DNA of 64,000 nt from Terriglobales bacterium (lineage in GTDB: Bacteria > Acidobacteriota > Terriglobia > Terriglobales > Acidobacteriaceae). The translations under genes and the position numbers were made by a program. The notes below the pieces were generated by a model, which saw only the letters and a program-made list of their open reading frames with translations, searched no databases and was not told where the DNA came from. The stretch lies in contig DASTZZ010000031.1 in assembly GCA_035764005.1 (NCBI GenBank), positions 98,587 through 162,586 of the forward strand. The letters are read 5' to 3'. This document shows positions 53,625 through 62,070 of this stretch, one piece after another. Every line of letters starts with the position of its first letter. The first letter of the stretch is position 1.

Positions 53625-54356
53625 TCAGCTCCGTTCCGAGCGGTCGAAAGAGGCTTCCGCTCTGTTCCGCGCCTCCTCCAATTCCGCTTGCATTCTGGCT
53701 AATGACTCATCGTGATCAGCCTCCGCCGCTACTGAAATCGGACTTCGAACGTAACAGTGAACTCGCGAGAACGGCTTGGGAATTATGAACGCGTCCCAAC
53801 TGTTTAGGATCCAGGCGCGTTCCACGGCCACATAAAAGCAGAAGATAGGTGCGCCAGTCACTCGCGCCAGGTGGATCGGTCCGGGTTTAGCAATATAACG
53901 AGGGCCGCGCGGACCGTCGATAGTGAACGCGACGAACTCGCCTTGCTCCAATTCGCGCTGAAGCTCGCGCAATGACTGTACGGCCCCGCGCGAACTCGAT
54001 CCCCTCACGGCGCGAAAGCCTAGCCGCTCGATGATGCGGGCAATGTATTCCCCGTCATAGCTGCGGCTCGTGAGCACGCGGATGCCGTGTCCGCGAAACA
54101 GATATCCGCATGCGAATACACATCGATGCCAGAAGCAATAGATTGCCGGATGTGTCCGCGGCTCATTCTCGGTGCCCGGCTCGAAGGTGAACGTGGGACG
54201 CAGGGTCGGCCCGATGAGTCGGATGGCCAGATAGCCAAGCGAAGTGATCAGCCAGAGCGCAATCCTTTGCTTCAAGGAAAACTTGCGTTGACGGCCGCGT
54301 GGTTCGGCGACAGCATCCGACTCGTTTTCACCAGTAGCTGCAACGTTTGGCTGCAC
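53625..54356 (-). CDS. DUF374 lysophospholipid acyltransferase-like protein
   Basis: A 243-residue membrane-associated acyltransferase-like protein: hydrophobic helix about 31-48, IYCFWHRCVFACGYLFRGHGIRVLTSRSYDGEYIARIIERLGFRAVRGSS and FTIDGPRGPRY are characteristic of DUF374, a relative of the LpxL/PlsC acyltransferases and proposed in lipid A or lipid precursor acylation. The His in FWHR is the probable catalytic base. GTG start at 54356. It lies upstream of purA on the same strand (145-bp gap). Confidence 0.87.
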   Translation of the reverse strand: MQPNVAATGENESDAVAEPRGRQRKFSLKQRIALWLITSLGYLAIRLIGPTLRPTFTFEPGTENEPRTHPAIYCFWHRCVFACGYLFRGHGIRVLTSRSYDGEYIARIIERLGFRAVRGSSSRGAVQSLRELQRELEQGEFVAFTIDGPRGPRYIAKPGPIHLARVTGAPIFCFYVAVERAWILNSWDAFIIPKPFSRVHCYVRSPISVAAEADHDESLARMQAELEEARNRAEASFDRSERS

Positions 54357-54450
54357 AGCAGTATTCTAGGAGGAGCACACCTCAGGCTGTCTGAGAAAAA
54401 GTGACTGTGAACCTCGCCCTCCCTTGGGCCAAATTTAGGAAGCCACACGC

Positions 54451-55029
54451 TTGTTCGCCCAACTCCGCAGCTATCCCAACCTGCTTACGCTTCTTCGACT
54501 CGGATTCGTTCCGTTCGTGGTCAACGCGATCATGGACGGCCACTACGGCATCGCGCTCACGCTCTTTGTCCTCGCCGGCATCAGCGATGGTCTCGATGGC
54601 CTGCTCGCGCGTTCGCTCGGGCAGCGTACCAAGCTCGGCGAATATCTCGATCCCATTGCCGACAAGCTGCTTATCAGCACGCTGTTTCTAGTTCTCTCGG
54701 CGATGCACCGCATTCCCTGGCGCGTGACGGTCGTCGTCTTCGGGCGCGACATCATCATCCTGATCGTCTGCACGCTTGTCTATGTGACCACGTCGCTTCG
54801 CGACTTCCGCCCCAGCCTGCTCGGCAAGGCGAACACCGTCGCTCAGATCGTAACGTTGGGAGCGACGCTGCTGGTCGAGGTAGTGCCCTGGTTCTGGATC
54901 GCGGCGGTGAAAAAAGCAGGAATCTGGACGGTCTTTTCTCTGACCATCGTGTCAGCGCTGCATTACGTGTATCTGCTTGGGGTCCGATTGCATGCGACCA
55001 TCGAGCGATCAACGGCGAGACCTGCCTGA
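54451..55029 (+). CDS. pgsA: CDP-alcohol phosphatidyltransferase (PgsA-type)
   Basis: A 192-residue inner-membrane enzyme with the complete CDP-OH-P signature D-x2-DG-x2-AR-x8-G-x3-D-x3-D (about residues 46-71), six helices, and NLLTLLRLGFVPF at the start. Probably phosphatidylglycerophosphate synthase (CDP-diacylglycerol + glycerol-3-phosphate), though other alcohols are possible. TTG start at 54451 with AGGAAG upstream. Confidence 0.9.
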   Translation: MFAQLRSYPNLLTLLRLGFVPFVVNAIMDGHYGIALTLFVLAGISDGLDGLLARSLGQRTKLGEYLDPIADKLLISTLFLVLSAMHRIPWRVTVVVFGRDIIILIVCTLVYVTTSLRDFRPSLLGKANTVAQIVTLGATLLVEVVPWFWIAAVKKAGIWTVFSLTIVSALHYVYLLGVRLHATIERSTARPA

Positions 55030-55036
55030 GAACCCG

Positions 55037-55122
55037 CGAACACGAAGGGCACGAAGGCAACAGACGAAGTCACGAAGATTTTTTTGTCACCTCTTGTGTG
55101 AACCTCGTGACCTTCGTGTTCG
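55037..55122. repeat. Inverted repeat, CGAACACGAAGG family
   Basis: Left arm CGAACACGAAGGGCACGAAG (55037-55056), right arm CCTCGTGACCTTCGTGTTCG (55103-55122): 18 of 20 positions pair. It sits in the convergent gap between pgsA and the acetyltransferase gene. Confidence 0.85.
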
Positions 55123-55127
55123 CCTTT

Positions 55128-55454
55128 CTACGTCTCGGAATTCAGCACATGGCGACGATTGTCGTCGCTGAGCAGGTCCAGGTATTCCGAGTGCTTCTTC
55201 AGATACTTGCTCACGTAAGGGCAGATCGGCACAACTTCCAGCCCCCGTTCGCGGGCGAATTCCAGCGCTGTGCGGGTGAGCTTTGAGGCGATGCCACGGC
55301 CTTCCAGTTCAGGCGGGACTTCGGTGTGATCGAGCGTCAGACTCCCGCCCACGTGACGATAGCTCAGGAACGCTGTCTGCTCGCCCGACTCCACCTCGAA
55401 GCGGTGCGTGCGTTCGTTGTTGCTGACTTCAAAACTGCCGTCTTCGCTGACCAT
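55128..55454 (-). CDS. Small GNAT-fold acetyltransferase (YidJ/NATD1-like)
   Basis: A 108-residue minimal GNAT domain: AFLSYRHVGGSLTLDHTEVPPELEGRGIASKLTRTALEFARERGLEVVPICPYVSKYLKKH is the full signature, with GRGIA as the acetyl-CoA loop and CPYV typical of the class. ATG 55454 has GAGG about 8 bp upstream and is preferred to 55484. Substrate unknown. Confidence 0.88.
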   Translation of the reverse strand: MVSEDGSFEVSNNERTHRFEVESGEQTAFLSYRHVGGSLTLDHTEVPPELEGRGIASKLTRTALEFARERGLEVVPICPYVSKYLKKHSEYLDLLSDDNRRHVLNSET

Positions 55455-55656
55455 GCCGGACCTCGTTCCGACGTACACAAGCAAATATATCTAGGTTGCA
55501 TCATTTCCGTATGCGTTTGCATTCGCTTTTGGATGGTGCTCGCCCGTTTTCTTTTGTGGCTTAGGCGCGTAGCCGTGCAATGCGACCAAACTACCCTTGT
55601 TACAATCTAATGTTTGTCTTTCTGACCAATTCCCAACAAGCTAGACGGAGTCACAC

Positions 55657-57078
55657 TTGCCAGAGACTATTTACGACGTAGCCATCATCGGCTCCGGTCC
55701 GGGCGGCTATACGGCTGCGATTCGTGCCGGCGAATACGGACTTAAAACCGCGCTGATTGAAAAAGACGCGAAGCTCGGCGGCACTTGCCTGCATGTGGGC
55801 TGCATCCCCACGAAGAGTCTGCTGTTCGACGCCGAAATCTACGACCATTTCAAGGCCGCCAAAGAGCACGGCATTGAGAACGTGGATGGCATGAAGGTCA
55901 ATTGGGGAACCATCCAGGACCGTAAGAACAAGATTGTCACCAAGCATGCCAAAGGCCTTGAGTTCCTGATGCGTAAGAACAAGGTGACCGTCGTTCCCGG
56001 TTACGGGCGACTCACCGGGCCGGTGAAAAATGGCGTGCTCGATGTCGAAGTGACGGGATCCGACGGCAAGAAGAGCAAGCTGCAGACGAAGAACGTGATT
56101 ATCTCGACTGGCTCGCAGGCGCGAATGCTGACTGGCATGAAGCCGGATTCAACGATTCTCACCAACATAGAAATTCTCTCGCTGAATTCGATTCCAAAAT
56201 CGCTCGTGGTGATCGGCTCCGGCGCCGTGGGCGTGGAGTTCGCGTCCATTTACAAGTCGTACGGAACTGACGTAAATGTTATCGAGGCTCTGCCGCGCCT
56301 GGTTCCAGTCGAAGACGAAGAAGTCAGCAAAGAGCTGCTGCGCGTTTACAAGAAGCGGGGCATTAACTGCCATTTAAGCGCAAAGGTCGAGAAAGTCGAG
56401 AAGACCAAGGACGGAGCGTCGGTCACATTCACCGGCTCGGATGGCAAGCAGCAGAGGCTGGAAGCTGAAAAAGTTCTGATCGCCATTGGACGCGCGCCGC
56501 AGACCGACGATGTCGGTCTGGATAAAACCAAGATCAAAGCTGAGCGCGGCTTTATTCCAACGAATGAATGGATGCAGACGGTCGAGCCCTGCATCTACGC
56601 CATCGGCGATATCGTTTTGGGAATGCCGCAACTGGCGCACGTCGCAGCTATGCAGGGCATGGTTGCAGTGGCAAAGATTGCAGGCAAGTATGCGCGTCCG
56701 GTAAAGCGGAATTTGATTCCGGGCGCAACCTACTGCGAGCCGCAGATCGGCAGCGTAGGACTTACTGAAGCTCAGGCGCGCGAGAAGGGATACAAAGTCA
56801 AGGTCGGCAAGTTCCCGTTCACCGCAAACTCGAAGGCCAGCATCATCAGCAGCCACGATGGCTTCATCAAGGTCGTTTCCGAGGAACAGTATGGCGAGAT
56901 TCTCGGCGTGCATATCATTGGTCCCTCCGCGACAGAACTGATCTCTGAAGCCGTAACAGCCATGCAGCTCGAAGCCACCGTTGAAGAGATGATGTTCACC
57001 ATCCACGCCCACCCGACACTCTACGAAGCTCTGCTCGACGGCTTCAGCAGCGTGGAAGGCAAAGCGATCAACATCTGA
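55657..57078 (+). CDS. lpdA: Dihydrolipoyl dehydrogenase
   Basis: A 473-residue flavoprotein E3 of 2-oxoacid dehydrogenase or glycine-cleavage complexes. VAIIGSGPGGYTAAIRAGEYG (FAD), GGTCLHVGCIPTK with the redox-active Cys pair, VVIGSGAVGVEFASIYKSYG (NAD), IYAIGDIV and the C-terminal HAHPTLYEAL (active-site His/Glu) are complete. TTG start at 55657 after CGGAG. No E1/E2 genes adjacent. Confidence 0.95.
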   Translation: MPETIYDVAIIGSGPGGYTAAIRAGEYGLKTALIEKDAKLGGTCLHVGCIPTKSLLFDAEIYDHFKAAKEHGIENVDGMKVNWGTIQDRKNKIVTKHAKGLEFLMRKNKVTVVPGYGRLTGPVKNGVLDVEVTGSDGKKSKLQTKNVIISTGSQARMLTGMKPDSTILTNIEILSLNSIPKSLVVIGSGAVGVEFASIYKSYGTDVNVIEALPRLVPVEDEEVSKELLRVYKKRGINCHLSAKVEKVEKTKDGASVTFTGSDGKQQRLEAEKVLIAIGRAPQTDDVGLDKTKIKAERGFIPTNEWMQTVEPCIYAIGDIVLGMPQLAHVAAMQGMVAVAKIAGKYARPVKRNLIPGATYCEPQIGSVGLTEAQAREKGYKVKVGKFPFTANSKASIISSHDGFIKVVSEEQYGEILGVHIIGPSATELISEAVTAMQLEATVEEMMFTIHAHPTLYEALLDGFSSVEGKAINI

Positions 57079-57325
57079 GCTGCCGCTGGAGTACACGTCA
57101 CAAAGCTGGAACATAAACTTCAATAGGAATGCCTCCGTGAACTTTGTGTTCAGACTTCGTCCCCTTTTGTTTTAACCCGGTTCCGCTACTTGCAAGAGTG
57201 TCTGGACACGGCAGCAGCTCTCGGAGCATAAGTTCTACGAATCTCTCTGCAAACACCTCGCACCTAATCCACATCCAAGCCATTAGTCCTGGGTATCAAG
57301 GGACGCAAGTTTACAGGAGGGTGCA

Positions 57326-58051
57326 ATGGCAGATCCTCTGCACAACAGAGACTTTCCCGAACTGGGCACGCGCACCACGGACCCGATTGGCACGGGACTG
57401 GAAGAAAATCGTGCTGACACGGTGACGTATCAGGCTGCGGTTGAGGATCCCATCCGCAAGGGCGGGATGTACGAGTCCAGCCTGCCCGAGAGTACCGGGA
57501 ACCCGCGACTCAATCGCACGGCGGAGCAGATTGGAGCTGCGCTGGGTAAGACCGTATCTCAGGTCAAGCGGGCTCCGGAAACGGCGCGCCGAGGCCTTCA
57601 CGTGGTTCGCAATCGCGCTCAAGAAGCGCAGAGCAGTGCTGGCGACCAGCTCTCGAGCTCAGCATCATCGCTGGCAGATACCGCCCAGCAACGTGCGCGC
57701 GAGTTCGCCAGCACCGCACAGCAAAGAGCACGTGATCTGGCAGACACCACCAAGCGCCGGGCAAGCGAGCTCGCCGATGCCGCAGAAGAGCGTGGGCGTG
57801 TGCTGCTCGATAAAGCCGACGAGCTCAGCGACAGAGTCGCCGAACGCGGTAAAGAACTGCGCGAGCAGCTTGAGGCGCGTACGCGTGAAGCTCGGGCGCA
57901 GGCCCGTCTGAAGGCGCAGCAGGCGCGATTGAAAAGCGAGCGTCTAATTCAGGAAAAGCCATTGCATGTGCTCGGCGGCATTGCTGCCGCGGCGTTTTTG
58001 TTGGGAGTTTCACTCCGGATCGTGAGGTCACGCAATGCAAGTCGTTACTGA
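57326..58051 (+). CDS. Amphipathic 11-mer repeat protein with C-terminal membrane helix
   Basis: A 241-residue protein. The middle (about 112-165) is built from consecutive 11-residue repeats, LADTAQQRARE, FASTAQQRARD, LADTTKRRASE, LADAAEERGRV, then a charged helix; a hydrophobic anchor near 216-233 closes it. Such 11-mers are seen in LEA group 3 and apolipoprotein-like proteins, and the layout matches YqjD/ElaB-type anchors. Likely inner-membrane, desiccation or stress related (inference). GGAGG precedes the ATG. It overlaps the next gene by 17 bp. Confidence 0.8.
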   Translation: MADPLHNRDFPELGTRTTDPIGTGLEENRADTVTYQAAVEDPIRKGGMYESSLPESTGNPRLNRTAEQIGAALGKTVSQVKRAPETARRGLHVVRNRAQEAQSSAGDQLSSSASSLADTAQQRAREFASTAQQRARDLADTTKRRASELADAAEERGRVLLDKADELSDRVAERGKELREQLEARTREARAQARLKAQQARLKSERLIQEKPLHVLGGIAAAAFLLGVSLRIVRSRNASRY

Positions 58052-58454
58052 AAATAACAGAACCATCCGCGACGTGGTCACTGAGCTCAAGACCGATGCT
58101 CGCGATTTCGTCTCTACGCGCCTGCAGATGCTCTCGCAGGAGATGAAGGAGAAAGTTGGCATCTGGAAAGTCGCAGTCCCAATGCTGGCAGTTGCCGCTC
58201 TCTTCGGAGTGGTTACCTTTCTCGCCTTGACGTTCGCATTCATCGCGTTTTTCGCCGGAGTGTTCTACGGCAGCGCGTATGCGTGGTGCTACGGCGCGCT
58301 GATCGTTACAGCGGGATATTTCCTGATCGCGATCGGCATGTTCTACCTGGGTCGTCGTGAGCTTACACAGGCTGGACTGGCGCCCAAACGCACTCTGCGT
58401 GTTTTGAAAGAGGACCAAATCTGGATTCAGCATGAAGCGAGGTCACAGGCATGA
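58035..58454 (+). CDS. Phage holin family / YqjE-like membrane protein
   Basis: A 139-residue protein of the Holin-X/YqjE type: an amphipathic N-terminal helix (about 10-45) and two strong membrane helices (about 48-76 and 82-108), basic C-terminus. Despite the family label nothing phage-like surrounds it. Overlaps its neighbours at both ends (17 bp and ATGA), so three genes form one coupled operon. Confidence 0.85.
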   Translation: MQVVTENNRTIRDVVTELKTDARDFVSTRLQMLSQEMKEKVGIWKVAVPMLAVAALFGVVTFLALTFAFIAFFAGVFYGSAYAWCYGALIVTAGYFLIAIGMFYLGRRELTQAGLAPKRTLRVLKEDQIWIQHEARSQA

Positions 58455-58687
58455 CGCAAGCACAACCAAACCTCCCCACAGAGATTCTGGAGAAGCGCGC
58501 CGCCGAACAACGTCGCGCGCTGCATAACGATGTTCAGCAGCTTCGCTCAGCCGTGCGCCACGAGATTCGTGAACGCACCGACATTAAACGCAACGTGCGC
58601 CGCCATTTCGCGCCTATTGCCGGTGCAACAGCAGCAATCGCGCTGACGCTCGGATACGGTGCCGCGGGAATCTTCACCCGGCACTAA
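58451..58687 (+). CDS. Small YqjK/DUF3618-like protein
   Basis: A 78-residue protein: charged helical N-terminus (LEKRAAEQRRALHNDVQQLRSAVRHEIRERTDIKRNVRRH) and a C-terminal membrane helix (about 52-74). Third gene of the YqjD/YqjE/YqjK-like operon, ATGA overlap with the holin-like gene. A hairpin follows at 58776. Confidence 0.75.
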   Translation: MTQAQPNLPTEILEKRAAEQRRALHNDVQQLRSAVRHEIRERTDIKRNVRRHFAPIAGATAAIALTLGYGAAGIFTRH

Positions 58688-58775
58688 CCCCAGGGCGCCA
58701 AAGCATTGCGACCCAAATCTAATCGCCTCAGGTACATCTGAAGCCTCGGAACAACATACGAAAGAGGATAGTGGG

Positions 58776-58800
58776 CCCACCGGCTAACGGCCGGCGGGTT
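58776..58800 (+). terminator. Probable terminator of the YqjDEK-like operon
   Basis: Stem CCCACCGG (58776-58783) / CCGGCGGG (58791-58798) with one A-C mismatch and 7-nt loop; T-tract short (TTCTGTT). Confidence 0.5.
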
Positions 58801-58863
58801 CTGTTGCGCATTTTTCCGTCCCCTCAAGCCTGCTCTGGGCTGTTAGAATCAAGTTAGCTTCTC

Positions 58864-59688
58864 ATGCATGCAGACCTTGAAGGATTAATCAAACTTGAGC
58901 AGGTAGATCGTGAAATCGGCCGTCTTTCCGCCGAAGTGGCTGCGCTGCCCAAGCGCGTAGCGGAAATCGAACATCAGCTCTCAGACGCGAGAGGCAAAGT
59001 CGAACAAGCCAAAGCGGCCATCAAGTCACAGGAACAGAAGCGTCGCAGCCTGGAATCGGACATACAGTCACAACAGCAAAAGATCGCCAAATTTCGCGAT
59101 CAATCGCTCGACGTAAAGACCAACGAACAATACAAGGCGCTGATGCACGAGATCCAGTTCGCCGAGCAGGAGATTCGCAAGGCCGAAGACAAGATTCTCG
59201 AGATCATGGAAGGCGCTGAGCTCTTCGACCGGCAGGTAAAGGTCTCAGAAGCTGAGTTGAAGACGCAGTCAGTCCAGGTAGAAAAAGAAAAAGAAGAAGC
59301 CCGCGCCCTCACCGCCAAAGACGAAGCGCGATTGAAGGAGTTACAAGCAGACCGCGGCGGTCTCCGCTCTGGACTTACCGGGGATCTGCTGGATCTTTAT
59401 GATCGCGTCCTCAAAGCCAGGAAGACGGCGATAGCCGAAGCGCGCGAGCAGCGCTGTACCGCATGTTTTGTTCTGTTGCGTCCACAGAAATGGAACGAGA
59501 TTAAAGCAGGACAGGAAGTCATGACTTGCGACAGCTGCGGACGCATCCTGTTCTACGATCCTGCCCACGAACCACCTCCGCCAGAGCCGAAAAAGTCAAA
59601 GAAAGCCAAGGCTACTGCGGAGACGGAAGCTCCTGCTGAAATTCCCGGAACGGGAGATGTTCGGCTTTCTGCTGATCAGCTGCCGTAG
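58864..59688 (+). CDS. C4-type zinc-ribbon coiled-coil protein (DUF164/CdsZ-like)
   Basis: A 274-residue cytoplasmic protein: long antiparallel coiled-coil (about 1-170) with EQKRRSLESDIQSQQQKI and KTNEQYKALMHEIQFAE, then a C4 zinc ribbon (CTACF ... CDSCGRIL, about 200-235) and a Pro/Lys-rich tail. The family (PF02591) is widespread and linked to nucleic-acid handling or type III secretion chaperoning in a few species; function here unknown. Confidence 0.9.
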   Translation: MHADLEGLIKLEQVDREIGRLSAEVAALPKRVAEIEHQLSDARGKVEQAKAAIKSQEQKRRSLESDIQSQQQKIAKFRDQSLDVKTNEQYKALMHEIQFAEQEIRKAEDKILEIMEGAELFDRQVKVSEAELKTQSVQVEKEKEEARALTAKDEARLKELQADRGGLRSGLTGDLLDLYDRVLKARKTAIAEAREQRCTACFVLLRPQKWNEIKAGQEVMTCDSCGRILFYDPAHEPPPPEPKKSKKAKATAETEAPAEIPGTGDVRLSADQLP

Positions 59689-59700
59689 CAAACTGAACGG

Positions 59701-60105
59701 CTAAGAGTGTTGTCCTGCCATAGCGACGGGCTGGCGTTCGCGGTGCGGTTTCGTTTTAACCAAATTCAACAACTTATCCGGAAGATTCATAATGTCCGCG
59801 CCTTTTACCATCAGTGCGTCGGCCCCTGAAGGACGCCACTCCGGCGAGGATATGGGAAAAGCCGTGAGGATTGCGATCACTGGCCTGGGATCGAGTTGGC
59901 GCGCAGCCCGCACGACATCAAAACCAGCGGTAGCGGTTTCCATGCGCATGTCGGTGAGCACTACATCAAATGTCTGCTGAGACAGCAACGACTTGGCTTC
60001 TGCAGCCGAGCGAGCCGTGTGCGGCTCGAAAGAAGAGAGTTCCAAAACGGATTTCAATAGCCCGAGGATTGCGGGTTCATCATCGACAATTAGAATACGA
60101 AACAT
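59701..60105 (-). CDS. Receiver-domain protein coupled to an ATPase-less histidine-box protein
   Basis: A 134-residue CheY-like receiver: acidic pair in ILIVDDEPAI (D8, D9), phosphoacceptor near D52 in VVLTDMRMETATAGF, T80 and the conserved Lys in LMVKGAD. No output domain. Its ATG shares a base with the TGA of the upstream gene (TGATG), a translational-coupling overlap. Presumed to receive phosphate from that gene's histidine box or from a third kinase. Confidence 0.9.
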   Translation of the reverse strand: MFRILIVDDEPAILGLLKSVLELSSFEPHTARSAAEAKSLLSQQTFDVVLTDMRMETATAGFDVVRAARQLDPRPVIAILTAFPISSPEWRPSGADALMVKGADIMNLPDKLLNLVKTKPHRERQPVAMAGQHS

Positions 60106-60551
60106 CAGTGTACGAGTAAGCTTCCGTTTTTGGGATGAATATCATCGGCATAGCTGGCGCGGCCGGAGATCGCGTCGGCTGTCGCTTCCTTGAGTGCGAC
60201 GTTGATTCGTTCGACTGCTTCATTCGCCAGTTGTGAAGCATCTTTGTCGCCGGATTTCTGTACTGCCAGGCAGAGTGGAAATACGGCATTGCGCACGTGG
60301 TGATTGAGTTCGGAGACAATCGCTGCACGCGACATCGCACTTGCGAAATGCACTTCCTCCTGGCGCAATTGAATAGCCAGGCACACGATCATTGAAGTCA
60401 GCGCGGCAACGAGGTCGCCGAGCATCACGTGCACCAGCAGAGACTGGTCGTGCGGCAGAATCATCCAGTGGATGGCGCCCGCAATGGCTCCCACAACGAG
60501 ACCACAGAAGATAGCAACAAAGATTTTCCCGAGGTTGGAAGCACGCTTCAC
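60105..60551 (-). CDS. Membrane protein with histidine-kinase dimerisation box but no ATPase domain
   Basis: A 148-residue protein: two N-terminal helices (about 8-30 and 38-60) and a helical hairpin with ELNHHVRNAVFPLCLAVQ (about 80-97), the HisKA_2-type phosphorylation box. The frame ends about 50 residues later; no N, G1 or G2 box (HATPase) follows and none lies downstream. Comparable to histidine phosphotransferases such as Spo0B/ChpT that keep the DHp fold only. TGATG overlap with the receiver gene. Not an obvious frameshift: the next gene is in another frame and is a complete receiver. Confidence 0.78.
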   Translation of the reverse strand: MKRASNLGKIFVAIFCGLVVGAIAGAIHWMILPHDQSLLVHVMLGDLVAALTSMIVCLAIQLRQEEVHFASAMSRAAIVSELNHHVRNAVFPLCLAVQKSGDKDASQLANEAVERINVALKEATADAISGRASYADDIHPKNGSLLVH

Positions 60552-60821
60552 AAGTGCGATCCTACCTTTCCCGGCCAGAGGAAGAGACGAGTAGCGTAAG
60601 GAGCTTTGAGTTTAGGCTACGACGAAGGGTTCTGGCTCACAGTGGGCATCGTGAGCCGCGGATTAAGAGCCTTAGTTTAGCACGCTGGATTGAGCCAAAC
60701 CTGCACAAATCCAGAGTAGAACGAACTGCGGGACATGTCCGCGACCGACAAGGTGAGATGCTGATTCTTTGCACGGTGATGCTTCGGGTTCTAAACTAAC
60801 CTCGTATTTTTGGGAGGGACT

Positions 60822-61184
60822 TTGAAGATCGGGCGAACCCTGAAAAGCTACGTTTTGTGGACTCATCCGCGTGGCGGGATTCACTACGACGTAATGGTCA
60901 CGATCATTCTTGCTTTTATTTTTCTCACTCCTCGGAACGTCTTCAAAGACAGCCCGAATTCTCGTCCGCTGCATCCCAGCGAAATTGTTGTTAAGCAGGA
61001 TGGGCCCAATAGCTTTATATGCGACCTGAACGCTGTGGCAATCTCTCCGGATGAGAACGATACAAGCGCGGCGCTGGAGAAGGTGCTTGTGCCAGTGGTC
61101 GGAAGTATCGAAGTGACGCGGTATACCGAGTTGCGCGACACTTCTGGCAAGCTTACGGGTTATCGTGTGTGGGCTCACCGCTAA
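60822..61184 (+). CDS. Membrane-anchored hypothetical protein (TTG start)
   Basis: A 120-residue protein with one membrane helix (about 25-40, VMVTIILAFIFLTPRNVF) and a periplasmic domain with two Cys-poor beta strands. The TTG at 60822 lies 3 bp after GGGAGGGA, better than the in-frame TTG at 60810. It precedes the LolA-like gene by 8 bp and the two are likely co-transcribed. No family recognised. Confidence 0.75.
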   Translation: MKIGRTLKSYVLWTHPRGGIHYDVMVTIILAFIFLTPRNVFKDSPNSRPLHPSEIVVKQDGPNSFICDLNAVAISPDENDTSAALEKVLVPVVGSIEVTRYTELRDTSGKLTGYRVWAHR

Positions 61185-61192
61185 CGGGATCT

Positions 61193-61945
61193 ATGAAACT
61201 TCTCTTTTATCGTGCAGACAGGAACTCAGGAAGAGGCCATAGTGCGTTTGCCCTCACTTGCGCACTCCTTCTCGGTTTTTGTCCAGCTTTTGCCCAAAAC
61301 AAGAGTTCGGGTTCGGGACAGACTGCGTCCACACTCGAAGCCGTGCTGGCGCAGATGGATGCCGCAGCAGCTCAGTTCCGCAGCGCGCAGGCGGACTTCA
61401 CTTGGGATCAGTATCAGAAGGTAGTGAACGAAACCGATACGCAAAAGGGGATGGTCTACTACCGTCGCACCGGCAAAGGCGAAACTCAGTGGGCGGCTGA
61501 CATTCAGTCACCCGATCAGAAATACATGCTCTTTACCGAGGGCAAGATCCGCATTTATCAGCCGAGAATCCAGCAGGTGAATGAGTACGACGCGGGCAAG
61601 AACCGGGCAGAAGTGGAGAGCTTTCTCGTTTTGGGATTCGGCGGAAAAGGGCACGATCTCCAGAACCAATTTGATATTAAGTTCGAAGGCAACGAGGATG
61701 TGGACGGAGTCCGAACCGCCAAACTGGACCTGACGCCAAAATCGCCGAAGGTGAGAAACATGTTTGATCACATCATCATCTGGGTGGATGCGACGCGCTC
61801 AGTCTCGTTGAAACAGCAAGCATTTGAGCCTTCCGGCGACTATCGCCTTGCGCATTACACGAACATCAAATTGAATTCGAAGATCCCTGACGATGTCTTC
61901 AAACTGCACACGTCAGGAAAGACCAAAACGGTAAAGGGAAGCTAG
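61193..61945 (+). CDS. Outer-membrane lipoprotein carrier (LolA-like) protein
   Basis: A 250-residue exported protein: signal peptide about 1-35 (cleavage near AFAQN), then a LolA-like half-barrel, LEAVLAQMDAAAAQFRSAQADFTW, KGMVYYRRTGKGETQWAADI, YMLFTEGKIRIYQPRIQQV, NEDVDGVRTAKLDLTPKSP and IIIWVDATRS. LolA shuttles lipoproteins to the outer membrane; the paralogue at 49089 shares the fold. ATG 61193 fits the signal peptide. Confidence 0.88.
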   Translation: MKLLFYRADRNSGRGHSAFALTCALLLGFCPAFAQNKSSGSGQTASTLEAVLAQMDAAAAQFRSAQADFTWDQYQKVVNETDTQKGMVYYRRTGKGETQWAADIQSPDQKYMLFTEGKIRIYQPRIQQVNEYDAGKNRAEVESFLVLGFGGKGHDLQNQFDIKFEGNEDVDGVRTAKLDLTPKSPKVRNMFDHIIIWVDATRSVSLKQQAFEPSGDYRLAHYTNIKLNSKIPDDVFKLHTSGKTKTVKGS

Positions 61946-62070
61946 GCTTGGAAGTGTTCAGAGAGATTCCCAGGCGATCATGGGTTTCATAGTAAAGCGC
62001 TGGGCATTTCCTGAAAAGTAACGAATGTCATCGCAAAGTGTTGCTGTAATCTGTGCGTTCGTCCCCAGAT

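Noticed and set aside
58035..58454. Prophage remnant suggested by a holin-family hit
   Set aside because: No lysin, integrase, capsid or att-like sequence nearby; the gene belongs to a YqjDEK-like chromosomal operon.
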